From Reticulitermes speratus (lineage: Eukaryota > Arthropoda > Insecta > Blattodea > Rhinotermitidae), in contig JAJKFL010000008.1 in the NCBI GenBank assembly GCA_021186555.1, positions 18,779,936 through 18,843,935 of the forward strand: a stretch of 64,000 bases of DNA. The letters are read 5' to 3'. The translations under genes were made by a program, and so were the position numbers. Of this stretch, positions 46,901 to 58,816 are shown in pieces. The notes beneath the pieces are model-generated. The model was not told the origin of the DNA. It was given only the letters and a program-made list of their open reading frames with translations, and did not search any database. Each line of letters starts with the position of its first letter. Positions within the stretch are counted from its first letter, which is position 1.

Positions 46901-49900
46901 ATCAATTATAAAAAGATGCAAGGTGAATATAAAGTGAAGAAAATATTTTGTTTATATTCCTCCAGTTTTAGTGACTTGGCAGCACATTACTTTGGCCAGA
47001 CCAAATATTCACCACTATGATACTCCAATGGGAAATGCATGCAACCTTACCACATGGGGAGCCATGATGTGGTCTGTCACATGCCACACGACAGGGGCCC
47101 TCACACCCCAAACAAAAGTTAAGGTGACATTAAAAATGTCAAAACCTTAGTGCAGCAATGAACTTCTGAAGCTGTCATTTAGTGGTTCCATAACCTTTAA
47201 TGACCTTTCCATGACATTAAAAAAAAAAGACAGGCCACCATGAATCTGGCAAAGTTAAAAAATCTGTTATACCACACTGCATAAAGAAAATGCACAGAAA
47301 AGACCCACTATCTAATGCTCTACACTGCTGATCAAAATACACAAAATGTGAATTCCTTTTCAGCCCAACACTTCAAAACTATTCACAACTATACACTGGC
47401 ATCAACAACATGTAATTACTCAAATATTTGAAGTACTGACAATATGTTAAAAGCTCTTGCCATACATGTGGTATATTTTAGGGCGCCCAAGCATTATACG
47501 ATGTAGCTTCTATAGCCACAAATAATGCTACAACACATACTTCTAATGTCAGACAGAATTTTATGTACACAAGTTACAGGTATGTGCTACTGACTGATTG
47601 ATGCACTCTTTGTGTTATCAATGGGTGCAAAATTATAAAAGTAAACCCAGAATTCAACATCAAAGTCGGTGAATGTTTTGCAAGACTGAAAAAAAATGGC
47701 ACACTTCTTCTGCAAGACACTGTCAGTCACAGGGGAGGAAAATATTTGTTAGTAAAGAAATAACACCTTAATAAGCATACAGTTCTGTCAGAGGAGCATA
47801 CAAAATAACTTATAGAGTCACAGCTAAAAAATACATCAATTATTTAAGTCTTGTGACTGACAGTCAATGTAAATGGTTCTTGTAAATGAGAGAGATAATT
47901 TGTATGTATGTTGCAATCTCTTTACAATAACAGGGGAGTATGCTGACCTATTGTATTTCTTCTAATCTGCCTCTGTTTTTCACTACAATACAGACTCTGG
48001 TTTTAAGAGCACTCTCAAAAAATTGTACAAAAACTATATTTTATTTCCAACCATTGACTGTTACGCATAAAACAACACAGCTGCCACTATACTAATTTTA
48101 GGAGTTAATGAAAAGCATGTCAGCTAAAAACACACTTTATAAGCAGACTTGCATCAATATTAGTATTCCCCACACAATTTGCTAAACTCTGATAAGTTCA
48201 AAAGAACATTTCAAATCGAGTAGACAAAAAGTTATCAAACACAATTTCTTGCTACTCAGCATTGTTATGCATTGCCTATTTTTCATAACCTATTTCTGTA
48301 ATGACTAGGCCCAAATTAGTGTCAGGTGCTACTGCAGTTGTGGTTTTCTTTTCAGAGCATAACCCTCTTTCTTTCATAATTTAGTTCATCATAGGTTATG
48401 ACTTCAAAAAGTCATAAGTCAGCACAGATAATGGACATCTGCTCACATGCTTCAATGATTCTGGGCTACAAGCAAAAAAGTCAGTCAGTATGACTTTCTT
48501 CACCATTCAGTGTCATTACGGTAAATTTCCAGTCTCATGCAATTGCTATAATTAATTATTGCTAATTTCATCACTTAAGAACATTTAGTGAACTTAGAAT
48601 CCAATGGTGATGTCTGGCCAGCAATCAAAAGTGACACCCACTTCTTAAATGTCCTTCAAGTCTCCAGTCATACATTCACAAGGTTACCACTAGCCTTTCC
48701 CCCAGTACTTTTTAATATCAGAAAACAAAAAATCTAGCCGCACCTGAAATTTATTAAAAATGCAGGCATTGGTCTTTTTCTATTTTAAATCTGATCCCAA
48801 ATACCATGCTCTTCCTTCAACAGCGTCACCCTGTTTTTTATACCAACAATCACACACTTAACAGAGCCTGCACTGTGACCATCAAAAACAGCATTTTGTT
48901 TCTTAAAATGATTTCACCTGTTAAACGATAATATATCACAACCATAAACAAATAACCAAGTGACTCGGTTCCTTCTGATCACTTTATGACATGTATTTTA
49001 ATTTCTATCGATATCACTTCACATGTCTTACACTTGGATTAACTAATACTGCATTCACTACTTCTACACTTGTTCTCCATGTTTTAGGGATAATAAAGAA
49101 TTAAAAAGCAATATATGTCTCAGAAGTACTTATGTTAACAGGGCCAGATATTTGTAAGTGGTAACAGTTCATTAGTATGTGGAAAAGGGGAGCAAAAATT
49201 TTCCAAAAATCTAGAAGCCACCTCAACATACCAGGTGCTGGAAGGGTGACATGAAGCATGTTCCACACAAATATTAGGCACCACCATACAAAATTTAGTT
49301 ACCTTTGCAACCTGGCACTTGAATATCTGTAAATATGAATTGTTCACAACATGCTCATTTCTCATGCTGAAAAAACACCGCCAAATTAGGAACTACTGAA
49401 AAGTTTCAAAAAATTCTAAATGACAGTAGGAACAAATTATATACAAAGTAATTCAGCTTATATAAAATGCAAACTCCACGTTACAATATTGTGAATATCA
49501 CAAGCAGCTTCTTTGTAGAAGTAAAATTTGGGAACTCCTTCATAAATGTCTAAATCCACTTCACAGTACTGTCACCTCCAACCAATTACTATGCCACCAG
49601 TCTCTAACACTCCCCCACAAACCCTAAACAAGGAACTAATGCAAACAATGACATTAACAATGACAAACAAGGTGAGGATGAAAAAAAGAAGAGCCAGCGG
49701 CCGCAGCAACGATGATGATGGCGACAACAACCACAACAACATCAAGGTGTGCTCTGCTGTTCACATCACACAGGATCAAAATCACATAGAATGTACACTT
49801 CCAACATCAACAGTAGCAGTAAGCAAAGTCACATATGCCAACATTCATGGCTGCCAACATGCACACAAAAAACTCAGTTTTACCTTGGTTTATACACACA

Positions 49901-50450
49901 CAAACGCAAAGCCAAATATTCAACTTGTAGTTTACATGTATGCTGGCAATAGTGACATGCGTCTGTCATTGATACTAAACCTGAAGGCCCAACACCTGTG
50001 GGTTACATTTTGTTTTGTTTATGTATGCTGGCACCAGAAACATAAACTTATGACTGTGTAGTATTCGCTAAGGATATAAAATGGTGAATAATCTATAAGG
50101 TGCTGGACAAAACAAAAGCATAAGCAAAGACATGTATTATAATTGCAACTCCATGTTCCCTTATAAATATTGCTTTGGTTAACAAATCATAGCATTTTGA
50201 AGTATCAGTGAATAATGAATTCTAAACCATGATGTGTCATAATCTAAAAATGGTTTGTTACCACTGTATATTAATGTAACTATGCCTCTGACAATATGAT
50301 AATACATGGTATATCAACTGTATAACTGATACAAAGAAACAAGAATTCAGTGCAATATTTACAGGTGCAGAAAACCATATCAATAAAATTTGATTGTATG
50401 AAACAATTCCCATAATATATGGGAACAAACAAAAATAACAAAATATAACT
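46901..50450. other. CpG-poor, AT-rich block without recognised exons; repeat X copy 3 at 49195-49340 (minus)
   Basis: CG dinucleotides are visibly rarer than in 1-46 kb, and transposons are nearly absent. That resembles transcribed, methylated gene-body sequence such as a long intron or 3'UTR. CCAAAAATCTAGAAGCCACC, ATACCAGGTGCTGGAAGGGT and CACAAATATTAGGCACCACC belong to repeat X. The 171-codon plus ORF at 49546-50061 contains a Lys/Asp/Asn-repeat stretch (GATGATGAT, AACAAC) and no domain. I do not call it a gene. Confidence 0.45.
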
Positions 50451-52049
50451 GTAACAGTCCAGTCAACAAACTCTCAGATTTTGACTCCAATTGTATAGAC
50501 ACACGAATATCAGAAACCGAAATTGCACATAGACTAAATACAGCCTGCAAAGTACTAGCAAAGTATTAGTATGCACTCTACAAACGACATACCTATATAC
50601 CGACAAATGACTTTTTCCACACAACTTAAGCTAACGAAATCTTCCATGTTCAAAACTGGAACGTTAAGAGTGGGGTGAACAATATGTTAACCTTCGGAAG
50701 CTAACAATCTGTGCCAAACACTAAATACCAACTAACATCTACTGCCTGCTGAGTTAAAAATGTATAAACAATTTCAGGAGTAAAATGCGGATTACAAAAC
50801 AACACGTGTTGTATAGCTTGTGGCTGCAAATTGTAAATCGCGTACTGAGCAATAAAACATAAAACAAAACAAGTGAACTTTATATTCTGCACAGACACAT
50901 TTGTTTTGCGTGTTGGCACAAATCTGCCTTTTCTGTTATCTTCCAATACGCGACTATTTAAATTACTTATATCGAAATAAAAAAACACAAACATCGCATA
51001 ACCTTCCTTTGTTGTATTATATTAGTCTAGCACTAAATATAAACTACTTTTGGAATAAAATCGAATAGAACCCGTCAGTGCAGTTACAATTGGGTTTTGG
51101 CGCCATACAAAGTGTTGACCCACCGAAGACAATCGTATTCTCTTAAATGCCATGCATAGCCACATGATCTTCAACTTATATATATATAATTCGAGCTCAC
51201 CACTTCTCTGCATTTCCGTGATATATGAGTATCAAAACTTTATTCACATAACGGCTTTAATCGCCCACACCACACACTAACACAAACTTTTATAACCACT
51301 CTTCTCCGACAGACTAGCACTGCTGCCAACACTCTGACAGTAATATCTGTGACTAAAATCTCGGCACGACTTCCATCCACCGTCGTGTGGCAGCAGAGAG
51401 TATAAGTACTAGTAAATATGTGACGTACACCGACAAATAAATAAAAACATTTAAATCTCATGTATATTGATGCGCAAAAATTCGGACTGCGGAATCATGG
51501 TTGAAGTCCAACATAACTTAGGAAGTAATAATTTTTAACAACCCACTTAATGCGCAATATACTTATTACTATTCTTTATATTAAAATAATAGATAATACG
51601 GTATCATCATCAGGGAGTACACACATCAAGTAATTCTGTATATAACATTCAAAATTGTTGTAAACAGATTATTTTAATAGCTTGTACACCATGTAGCAGG
51701 AGTGAGATGTAAATTGTTCCTTGTAAGACTGATGTAGAGACAAAGCGATAAGCAATCAAGGACTCGGAGGTGGCTTGTGTATATGTCGATGGTTAGCACG
51801 GTTATTTAAGATGTCGAGGTTGGTGCCCATGACGTGTGTCACAGATAATCGGTAGTGCAATCGATTGTGTAATTGTTGTTTTGGTTATCTATGGTTTCGG
51901 TGGAAAGTTGCATGTGGAAATTGTATTGATTTTGACATGAAATTAATAAGACGGTGGAAAGGAATACAGAAAGGTGCGCTGGAAAAATAAGTTCTAACTG
52001 TACGTAATTTGTGAACTTGAACTGTACTTGTAGGTTCCTTTATTAGAAC
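50451..52049. promoter_or_regulatory. Presumed mRpL42 promoter and 5'UTR, possibly bidirectional
   Basis: CG dinucleotides become frequent again here, as at unmethylated promoters in insects with gene-body methylation. No TATA box stands out. The mRpL42 ATG is at 52050. A divergent minus-strand transcript into 46.6-50.4 kb is possible, but no first exon could be identified (the minus ORF at 51022-51213 has no domain). Confidence 0.35.
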
Positions 52050-52439
52050 ATGGCGTTCAGATTGTTCAAGTCTAAGTCTGGAATTACGAATGCTGTGCCA
52101 CATGCTGGGAAAGTGTTCAGGTCACTGCGACAGGCGTCTTCATCACGGAAGTTGGAAGAACAAATGACAGTAACTGACGACGGTTCAACTATAGTTTGCT
52201 GGCATCCTGAACCTCGTTTTCCGTATGAGTGTTCTCGTCCTTTGCCACCGCAACAGGAGACACATTCCACCTTGAAAATCCAGTCAATAGATGAAGTTCG
52301 CTCGGTATTTGTAGAAAAGAAGCAAGAATTTGTTCGCCAAGAATTAATGAGTATCACGTACACAACCAAACACAGATGGTTTCCAAGATCAAGGGACAAA
52401 TATGCCAAGAATACTCCACCAGATAGAGAATATTTATGA
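52050..52439 (+). CDS. mRpL42: Mitochondrial large ribosomal subunit protein mL42
   Basis: A structural protein of the mitochondrial ribosome, encoded in the nucleus and imported into the matrix. The 129-residue frame is complete from ATG to TGA. The N-terminal 35 residues (MAFRLFKSKSGITNAVPHAG, then Arg/Lys/Ser-rich) are basic and lack Asp/Glu until after KL, fitting a mitochondrial targeting sequence. The conserved core is SDDGxTIVCWHP-like (TDDGSTIVCWHPEPRFPYEC), followed by SRPLPP, and the family's C-terminal signature reads TTKHRWFPRSRDKYAKNTPP. The length is close to the usual 140 or so. The ORF is intronless here. It has no poly-A scar or duplication and no disruption, so it looks like the real gene rather than a retrocopy, though an upstream non-coding exon cannot be excluded. 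It lies tail to tail with Cdk10. Confidence 0.93.
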   Translation: MAFRLFKSKSGITNAVPHAGKVFRSLRQASSSRKLEEQMTVTDDGSTIVCWHPEPRFPYECSRPLPPQQETHSTLKIQSIDEVRSVFVEKKQEFVRQELMSITYTTKHRWFPRSRDKYAKNTPPDREYL

Positions 52440-53607
52440 AACTGTAGGATCCATTTATGCCAGATGTATTTTTTATTTGTGGGAGTATAGGTTATTGTCA
52501 GTGCTTTGGATAGTTATAATACACCGTGGAATTAATTGCGCAATGCACTGATTTTCGTATTGAACTTGTATGTGTGCATGTGGAAAATGTGTATAGAAAA
52601 TGCTGGTTGTCCCCAGGACCTGTTCTTTGTGAGTAAAGATTATTATTTCAGTATATCTTCCAGAAATTGAGTATTTGTATTGATTCTGAAGCTAGTTTCT
52701 TACTAGCTTCTAAATGGTAAACAGCAAGAAATCCTTTAATATTTTTATGTAATTATAAAAATGTTAATTTGAAAATGAATGACAGACTCAAGGACAAAAC
52801 TGGAACTGATGTTGATGTGCTGCTGCCAGAAAGATGAAACAGTATTTTGTTTTGACTGGAGATACTTTAAAACCCCATTTAACACCCAGCTAGTAAAGTT
52901 GTACAATAACTACTAACAGCAAGTGTTTGAACAGGTCTTGTGTATCTTATAGTTAAACCCAGCAAAGAAATGTCTGTACTGTAATTATACATATGGCTAT
53001 TAAATGATCATATATCCAGAGATTTTCATGTTTAGTGATATGAGTTTCTTAAACAGTAATTACATTGTATACTTATGTAACTGAAAAGAATGTATAGCCT
53101 CTTCCAGTGTCAGTGTGGTGATAGAAGTGTTGAAGGGTCTATGTAAGAATGTTTCATATGGTCACAAAGTATGATGGGTGAGGAATGCATCCAGTGGTTC
53201 AAACTTGTGATGGGTCATAATCATGTAAACACAGTGATGTGTAATGCTCTTACATAGTCACCTGGTCAGGCACTGCTGCTGCCTGCTGGAGAAGACAAAT
53301 TTATAAGGTCACCTATTCAAATATTTGGCATCTGCTGTTTTGGCAAGCCTTTTTCTACCCTATAGAGTACTGAAGAAAGGCTTTGATTTTACTCAGAGAA
53401 GCCGTTTGTCCACACTAAGTTTTAAATGGAGTCAGGGTTTCAATGGTCTCCCAGACTATGTGGTTCTCATACCATTATTGCAGTGTCCTAACTATGAAGT
53501 TCCTTCCATAGAGAATATGAATTGCCATGTACACTCTTTATAGTCTCAAATGTTAATTTCATAACCTGCTGAATTTTCATTTTCCTCTTAAGGAACAAAA
53601 GGAGCTG
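52440..53607 (+). other. mRpL42 3'UTR and downstream sequence
   Basis: A possible poly-A signal ATTAAA lies at 52999-53004. The sequence is AT-rich and CpG-poor. The ORF at 53325-53543 has no recognisable domain. Confidence 0.35.
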
Positions 53608-53880
53608 CGATAACGGGATTAGTATAGTGAGTAGGCTACAGGCTGAATCAGTAAGGAATTGTTAAAATTCCCAGCAGAGACGAGTGGCATTTTTCTCTGA
53701 AGCATTTAAACTGACTGTGGGACTCGCCCATCCTTCTGTTCACTAGGTACCAAGAGTAAAGGGGGCCAGGACATGAAGCTGATCATTCACTTTGAAATGG
53801 TGCAAGGGTAATTAATGCATAGAGCTATGTCCATTTGCCTTCATGGTGTGTTACATAATTAATAGGGATGGCTCTACCAT
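53608..53880 (+). mobile_element. SINE family D, old copy
   Basis: CGATAACGGGATTAGTATAG head without an intact B box, then TAGGTACCAAGAGTAAAGGG, CATGAAGCTGATCATTCACT and TTGCCTTCATGGTGTGTTAC, in family D order. Many mismatches. Confidence 0.65.
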
Positions 53881-53916
53881 TTAGCCTTAAGGACTTAAAT
53901 GTGTAATGGTATTAAC

Positions 53917-54079
53917 CCTTTGGCACCTAATGTCAGGTATACCCATTACACTGTTAGATGCTCAAAACACCCAGCATTAGGTTAAGGCGATGGCATTTAA
54001 TTACCTTCCTTACACAAACTCATTTTAAATTCTGGTTTTCTGCAGCTTCTGCCAAGCATTTACTTCTGGTACCAAAGGG
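53917..54079. mobile_element. piggyBac-like MITE, 163 bp
   Basis: TTAA at 53913-53916 and 54080-54083 flanks inverted ends CCCTTTGGCACC (left) and CCCTTTGGTACC (right, read inward). A TTAA target and CCCTTT ends are typical of piggyBac elements. No ORF. Confidence 0.85.
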
Positions 54080-54083
54080 TTAA

Positions 54084-55158
54084 AAGAGTTCCACTATAGT
54101 ACAGTTCAATACATCATATGCTGTTTGGTCATATATAAATTACAAGAGACAAATATGAATTATGGTTCTTTATTTTTTAAAAAAGGTGAGGCATTATACT
54201 TACTACACAATAGTAAATATGTCCACAGGGAATAGCACAACACACAGTGACAGTGATCACTCCAATCTACGTTTCTTCACAAGGGTTCCAAGCTGGAAGA
54301 GAATATCAATATGCTATTATTCAATAAAAAAAGTTGATTTTTATCATAAAACTGGCATATACTTACAGGTCAGTCACCAGTCACATCTCTCTCACTTAAC
54401 ATGGTACATTCGTGGCTGTTCACTGAAATTAATGTGGATGCTTTTTCCTTCTGTTGTGACATCAGTCACTCAGAAGGGGTTGAAGGTTTTGTCTGTTTGT
54501 GTTGAGTCTAGTTAGGATAAATAAAACTGTGTGTAGTCTTGATGGTACAGAGGCTCACATACATCTGCATCATGTACACAGACAACAAACTTTTTGTATA
54601 TAACATTTTTATACACAGTTATACTGTAGGAAATGTATATAAGTGGGGCCACAGTGAAAATATACAAAATCTGCAGTATGGTTTTTGGGCATTCCTTACA
54701 AAGTAAAAATAAGACCATGTATGAAGGTCTTGTGTGTCCTAAACTGCATGACAGATTTTTCAAAAACTTTACATCAAAGGTGATCACGACTTTCATTGAA
54801 AATTGTCGGGCACTTCCAAATGGCAGTTTCATTCATCTGAATACAAATGCAAGAAATTTAAATTCCCATATGATGGTCAAGAGTTGCCTCCTCAGATATC
54901 AGTGGACATAAATTAAAGTTGAACAAAACCAGATACTGCATGAATGGTAAATACTTTACAAACTTCACTTATTTTTTACATGAAAATAAAACCTATTATA
55001 CCCACAATTTACACCAGTGGGTCCCAAAATGTTGAAATGACCAGCACTAAGCTTCATATTTTCTGATGTGACTCCTGGGTAAAATGCTCATTTACAATGA
55101 ATTCCCAAATAACAAAGTAGATGAATTTGATTCTTTAACTATATTTCAGGTGTAAGAT
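54084..55158. other. No gene recognised; region between mRpL42 and Cdk10
   Basis: AT-rich. ORFs at 54162-54515 (+) and 54512-54832 (-) show no domain. It may hold 3'UTR of Cdk10. Confidence 0.4.
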
Positions 55159-55168
55159 TTTATTTATT
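55159..55168 (-). terminator. Candidate Cdk10 polyadenylation signal
   Basis: Two overlapping AATAAA hexamers on the minus strand, 26-35 bases after the stop codon. This close position would give a very short 3'UTR. Other signals further left are possible. Confidence 0.45.
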
Positions 55169-55193
55169 TAATGATTATAGAGCTGGGCTTCTA

Positions 55194-55381
55194 TTAATGC
55201 CTAAAATATCTAATTTTGAGAATAGTTACCAGGTCAGATATGGCAGGCAGGTGCAGGGAATGTTCTCCAGAGTTGTTGGTATTCTCTTGTGTTGTAGAGC
55301 TTGCACCAGCCTGTGTCACTGTTTTGGATGCCTTCAGGTTTCTATGTTGAGGAAATGTTGGCATCAGTTTTGGATCACAAG
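55194..55381 (-). CDS. Cdk10: Cdk10, last coding exon
   Basis: A minus-strand exon starting after acceptor ATACAG at 55381. The split codon C|CT gives Pro, and the frame continues CDPKLMPTFPQHRNLK, matching the conserved PCEPELMPTFPHHR tail of CDK10 proteins. It then runs about 45 further residues (SKTVTQAGASSTTQENTNNS ..., ending ILKIRYFRH) to TAA at 55194-55196. That last part is not conserved with vertebrate CDK10 and looks disordered. The donor-like GTAACT inside the exon (CTG|GTAACT) leaves open an alternative 3' end. An old family D SINE lies in the intron before it. Confidence 0.85.
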
Positions 55382-55412
55382 CTGTATAAACATCAAGTAC
55401 ATTATTAGAAGG

Positions 55413-55705
55413 AGCCAGGACAGCATAGTTAGTACATTAACTGCACTAGGGGCTGGAAGATCCGAGTTCAAGTCCGGGCACAAGACAGAGCTTTTTCTCC
55501 TTTCCAAAGTATGCATACTGGCCCTGGAGCCCACCCATCTTCCTATCCAGTAGGTACCAAGGGTCTCTTTTCCCAGAGGTAAAATGGCCGGGTGTGGCGC
55601 TGACCACTAGCCTTCATCCAGTTCTGAGGTTAAGAATGAGTGGAGCTGTATTTCCACTCCCTCTGTACGCCTTTATGGCTTGTATGGGGACAGTTTCACA
55701 TTTTA
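55413..55705 (+). mobile_element. SINE family D in the last Cdk10 intron
   Basis: GCCAGGACAGCATAGTTAGT head, GAGTTCAAGTCCGGGC in B-box position, GCCCTGGAGCCCACCCATCT, GGTAAAATGGCCGGGTGTGG, GGTTAAGAATGAGTGGAGCT and GTACGCCTTTATGGCTTG. It is antisense to Cdk10. Imperfect TACATTATTAGA / TACATGATTATAG repeats may be its target duplication. Confidence 0.8.
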
Positions 55706-56679
55706 CATGATTATAGCACCACTGTACGTCATATAGATACAGCAACAATATTAGAAAATGTGAGGCAAAACTCTTGTGTGTTATGAAGTGTATGCCTGCA
55801 CTGTACTGCTCATAACACACTCGTTATCTGCTGGTGACAGACCAACTCCCAAATACGAGATTTGAGGTTTCAGGTCTTCTGGGCTGAGGAGTCCTAGAAT
55901 AGGGCACTTCAATTCCTAAAGATGAAGACAGTACATTCCTTCCAAACATCAGTATTAGGCACTGTGGTTCTCGGCATAAGAATCAGAAGACCTGAATCCT
56001 CAATTACGTTCCTAACTTGTCTGGTGGCATAAACCCATTTCCCAATACTTGTTACTAGCTTATGTCTGGTGAATGCAAACCCACTTCCAAATAATCATAC
56101 TACTTTTGTCTAGGGACACAGGCTACCTGCCACTTTCACTCCTGACATACTGAATGCACATGGGGAAAAAAGAGGTTTGGGAACTTTGGTCAAGTACCTG
56201 CAACATCCCCTTCCCCCAATCCACTATTACCATTACACCACTCATTTTTTAACCCCCCCCCCCCCCACTCCAAGACAATGGCTGTTCAAGATAAAAAAAA
56301 TGACAGCCAAGTTCACAAAAGTCCATATTTGTGAAAATGTGCAACTGAGTACAGAAGAAGCAAAAAAATATGCACAGACACTCAAATAACCCACAAATAA
56401 GGTAATCCACTGTTGAATATTGGGAAATTCCCGAAGGAATATAGGTATATAATTTGTTCCTAGAACTTATAGTTTCATGTGACAAAAACCTCCTCAGTTT
56501 ATATATATATATATTAGTCTCATTCCCATAATGATACACAATCATGAAATGATTCAGTATAATTGGAAAGGGGAAGAGAGATGCTGAATTAAAATCACAC
56601 ATTATGATGATGCCACAATTGTACCTTTCCTTGTAAGTACACTAAAAATTAAGAAATTTAAACCGAAATGTAGACTCAC

Positions 56680-56845
56680 GTAGCGGTGCTTCCTTGAAGT
56701 AAGAACTCTGAAGACATTCTTCAGCAGTAGCTCTTTTTTTGGGGTCATACATGAAGAGAAAATTGAGGAGTCGAAGTCCTGCAGCTGACAGCCAGGGGAA
56801 TCTCTGCTTTAAGTTGTTGTACGGCTGCTGTTTCAATGTGAAGCT
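56680..56845 (-). CDS. Cdk10: Cdk10, exon 4 of those visible (kinase C-lobe)
   Basis: Acceptor TTAG|AGC at 56845 and donor CTAC|GTGAGT at 56680. It encodes [64 protein letters not shown] and [10 protein letters not shown] with SSYFKE are the end of the CDK10 kinase domain (subdomain XI). The intron phases match the neighbouring exons. Confidence 0.95.
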
Positions 56846-57171
56846 CTAACAAAACAACCACTATGTTAGGCCATATTATCACAGTTCAGTCACATCACAA
56901 TCTTCACAAGGTCGCATGTGATCTTGTTCAATTTGGGATCAATTTTATCACATACTAGTGCAATGACCACAGAAAACTCAATGGAAAAATTTAACATATA
57001 CCACTTCTAGCTACAGTTTCCACAAACATTCTTTCTATTATCTTGCACATCAGAGCCTTTTAAGGACACTGAAATACCAATACTAATGTGAGACTGGTCA
57101 GGAATAGTCCTACACCAAGAAAATATTAGGTAAACGCCTATAAGTAAGACAGTATTAAGTCCCATAATTAC
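56846..57171. other. Cdk10 intron; poly-C tract lies further left
   Basis: No exon or repeat recognised. In the next intron, a poly-C run is at 56251-56266 and a (TA)n run at about 56501-56514. Confidence 0.5.
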
Positions 57172-57452
57172 CTGAAGAGCTGGCAGCGAAGAGAACTCTG
57201 GCCAAATAGCATCAGAAGGTGTCCCTAAAAGATCCACAATCAGTTCCAACTGGCCAAGCTCCGAGCGTCCTGGCAAAAGTGGACGGTGTCCCAAGAGTTC
57301 TCCTAGTATACAACCAGCTGCCCACATGTCGACAGATGTAGTCTGAGTACGTGCCTGTAGTAGCAGTTCAGGAGCTCGGTACCACAGAGTTACTACCCGA
57401 GGTGTCATTGGACGTAAGGGTAGACCAAACCAACGTGCCAAACCAAAATCAG
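57172..57452 (-). CDS. Cdk10: Cdk10, exon 3 of those visible (activation loop)
   Basis: Acceptor CTAG|CT at 57452 and donor CAG|GTAATT at 57172. With the split codon from the previous exon it reads [11 protein letters not shown] (the DFG motif opening the activation loop), [18 protein letters not shown] (the T-loop Thr and the APE motif), [40 protein letters not shown] and [12 protein letters not shown]. The lack of a Tyr-Gly-Val after AR (WFGL instead of AYGV in vertebrates) is a modest divergence. Confidence 0.97.
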
Positions 57453-58039
57453 CTAGAAAGATAAAAGTACAGAACTTAGAAAATGTGTATAATCACAGCA
57501 TGCTTGTTTCTTCTGCAACATGTCTCCAAGCAGCAACATTCAGACTAAAGTCCATGGACTGGATCTGAGATCTGACACAAAATTAACCAGTCTATAAAGG
57601 AGTATGTGTGTTCCAGAAGTTTACACAAAATATTACATACAGATTAAAATGCCAATACTGATGCCCACTAAACTGCTTAGATTCAACACCTTCTATTTAT
57701 TTATTTAGGACAACAGATATTTAATAGCAATTTACAAATACAAAAACTGCTGTGATACATGGTACCCCACCTCATGCACACACATTTCTTTCTTCCTCCA
57801 TTCCATTTTTAGGCACATTTGCACCCCTTTATGAAGCATTAATGGAGTGAATGTACCAGCACTGTAGTGCTATGTATACATTTCCCAAATCATTTCTTGT
57901 GCATTATATCCTCTTCACACTAAATAAGAGATGAATCTTCATGTTGTTGGTGGATAAGTAACAGCACAATGTTAATTAACGCTGAATACTTCTATGACAC
58001 AGCTGCAGTCCATTAGAATCTAAAAGATGCACAGCTAGC

Positions 58040-58525
58040 CAAGACATTCCCCACATTTTAAGGACCCAAAGGTTCATTACTGTGTTCATACGATCCTGCC
58101 ACTGGTCCCTATCCTAAGCCAGACGAATCCAGTCCACCCCCATTCAATTTCATTAAAGTCAATTTTCATATTATACTCCCATCTGTGCCCAGGTCTTCAA
58201 AGTGTTCACATCACTTCACATTTTAAAACAGAAACTATGCAGGCACTTCTGCATTTCTTTTCTCTCCCATGTGTTCTACAAACTCTGCTCATCTCATCCT
58301 CCTTGGTTTGATCATAACAATATTTGGCAAGGACCATGAATCATGGAGGTCTTCATTAAACAGTTTCCTCCAGCCTCCTTTTATTTCTTTCCTGCCTTAG
58401 GTCCAAATATTCTCAACACCCTGTTCTTAAACACCCTCAGTCTGTGTTCTTCCTTTAAAACGACAGATAAAGTTTTACACACATATAAAACAATACACAA
58501 AAATACAGTTTGGTATATTTCAATA
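58040..58525 (-). mobile_element. RTE-like LINE 3' fragment
   Basis: On the minus strand: LKEEHRLRVFKNRVLRIFGP, then frame-broken KRMRWAEHV-type sequence and finally GVDWIRLA-DRDQWQDRMNTV with MNLWVLK. It matches the C-terminal tail of the same LINE family as 45928-46480. It shares the transcription direction of Cdk10 and has many stops. Confidence 0.75.
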
Positions 58526-58816
58526 CTTATGTTTTCAGATAAAACACAGGGTGATAAAAAATTCTGAACTGAATGATGAGCATGCCTTGAATTTAATCTC
58601 CTCTTAAATTTCTCTATGAATGCAATTTAATTTGTTAGTGTTGCTATCTAATTTTACAAGCTTACTAATCGAACTGACAAATACACTTTATTGGGGAACA
58701 ATTACTAAGCTTGAACAGTAAAATACAGTCATATGCAGCACTGTAAGACTGCTACCTAATACTTGAACTTCGTCATATTTTCGAAGAATTTATTAGCTAT
58801 TTTTATGCTGTGATTA

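Noticed and set aside
49546..50061. 171-codon plus-strand ORF as a gene
   Set aside because: It is built largely on CAA/GAT-type simple repeats and His/Thr-rich AT-poor filler, shows no domain, lacks splice context and lies in a CpG-poor block resembling intron or UTR.
52050..52439. mRpL42 as a processed pseudogene
   Set aside because: The ORF is intact and the C-terminal signature conserved, with no poly-A or target duplication. The CpG-rich upstream region fits a real promoter, although the missing introns were considered.
54162..54515. 117-codon plus-strand ORF as a gene
   Set aside because: AT-rich, no domain, and within the shared 3' region of two convergent genes.
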